Shown: positions 13,003 to 13,069 of the stretch, piece after piece
Numbering within the stretch: the first letter of the stretch is position 1
Layout: each line of letters begins with the position of its first letter
NCBI GenBank assembly: GCA_949293925.1
Contig: CASFFI010000016.1
Location: 1-13,069, forward strand
Direction: 5' to 3'
DNA length: 13,069 nt
From: an uncultured Christensenella sp.
Lineage (GTDB): Bacteria; Bacillota; Clostridia; Christensenellales; UBA1242
Translations under genes and position numbers: made by a program
Notes under the pieces: generated by a model
What the model was told of the DNA's origin: nothing
What the model saw: the letters and a program-made list of their open reading frames with translations, nothing else
The model's database searches: none

Positions 13003-13069
13003 ATGTTAGCGGGAGATATTAGAAAAGGAGTTATTTTTGACGATGGTAGTAGTACAGACCCTAAAAATC
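13003..13069 (+). CDS. possible elongation factor P, N-terminus only (cut by window edge)
   Basis: Only 22 codons are present. The opening MLAGDIRKGVIF matches the start of elongation factor P, whose family begins with an AGDxRKGxTF motif in a KOW-like domain; EF-P relieves ribosome stalling at polyproline. The next residues, DDGSSTDPKN, do not continue in the usual way (family: acidic residue-Asp-Gly, then a beta strand with Val/Tyr), so the call rests on a dozen residues. The SD AAGGAG (12991-12996) and a strong own promoter fit a highly expressed translation gene. Confidence 0.5.
   Translation, partial: MLAGDIRKGVIFDDGSSTDPKN

Noticed and set aside
1..13069. CRISPR array, tRNA, rRNA, insertion sequence, prophage or defence genes
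   Set aside because: No regularly spaced repeats, cloverleaf-like GC-rich stretches, transposase motifs or phage genes were found; the gene content is ordinary core chromosome.

Overview
The window is a low-GC bacterial chromosome segment of core housekeeping genes. All genes read on the plus strand, packed into short operons with purine-rich Shine-Dalgarno (SD) sites. Gene content and order (hslU; a cysteine desulfurase followed by a NifU-like gene; ruvX followed by a DUF1292 gene; rimP-nusA-ylxR-infB-rbfA-truB) point to Bacillota, most likely an uncultured Clostridia-type lineage. Genus cannot be judged from the sequence. Codon use is strongly A/T-biased, Trp is encoded by TGG, and none of the 14 genes whose stop lies in the window next to a complete reading frame ends in TGA.

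Left part (1-4514): the 3' portion of hslU (protease-associated unfoldase), a Rossmann-fold methyltransferase of unknown target, then an operon with a near-consensus promoter: thioredoxin, NifS/IscS-type cysteine desulfurase and a NifU/IscU-like protein. The last has lost every canonical Fe-S ligand. It ends in a terminator that overlaps its stop codon. A 55-residue one-TM protein follows.

Middle (4515-7339): a roughly 520-nt extremely AT-rich gene-free stretch with an imperfect direct repeat carrying promoter-like -10 elements and a good intrinsic terminator. Next comes ruvX, whose promoter places the transcription start on the ATG itself (probably leaderless), then a DUF1292 gene. After a second AT-rich gap comes a 419-residue membrane protein that joins a CmpB-like domain to a DUF308/HdeD-like repeat domain.

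Right part (7358-13069): the transcription/translation operon rimP-nusA-rnpM(ylxR)-infB-rbfA-truB, with a strong promoter and a leader hairpin. Gaps are 7-9 nt or the genes overlap. The usual Bacillota companions ylxQ (L7Ae-like), nrnA and ribF are absent from their expected places. A near-consensus extended -10 promoter after truB starts a new unit whose first 22 codons resemble elongation factor P.

No RNA genes, CRISPR arrays, insertion sequences or phage genes were seen. The observations most worth following up are the ligand-less NifU-like protein beside a normal cysteine desulfurase, the leaderless ruvX, the fused membrane protein, and the AT-rich region that may encode a small RNA.
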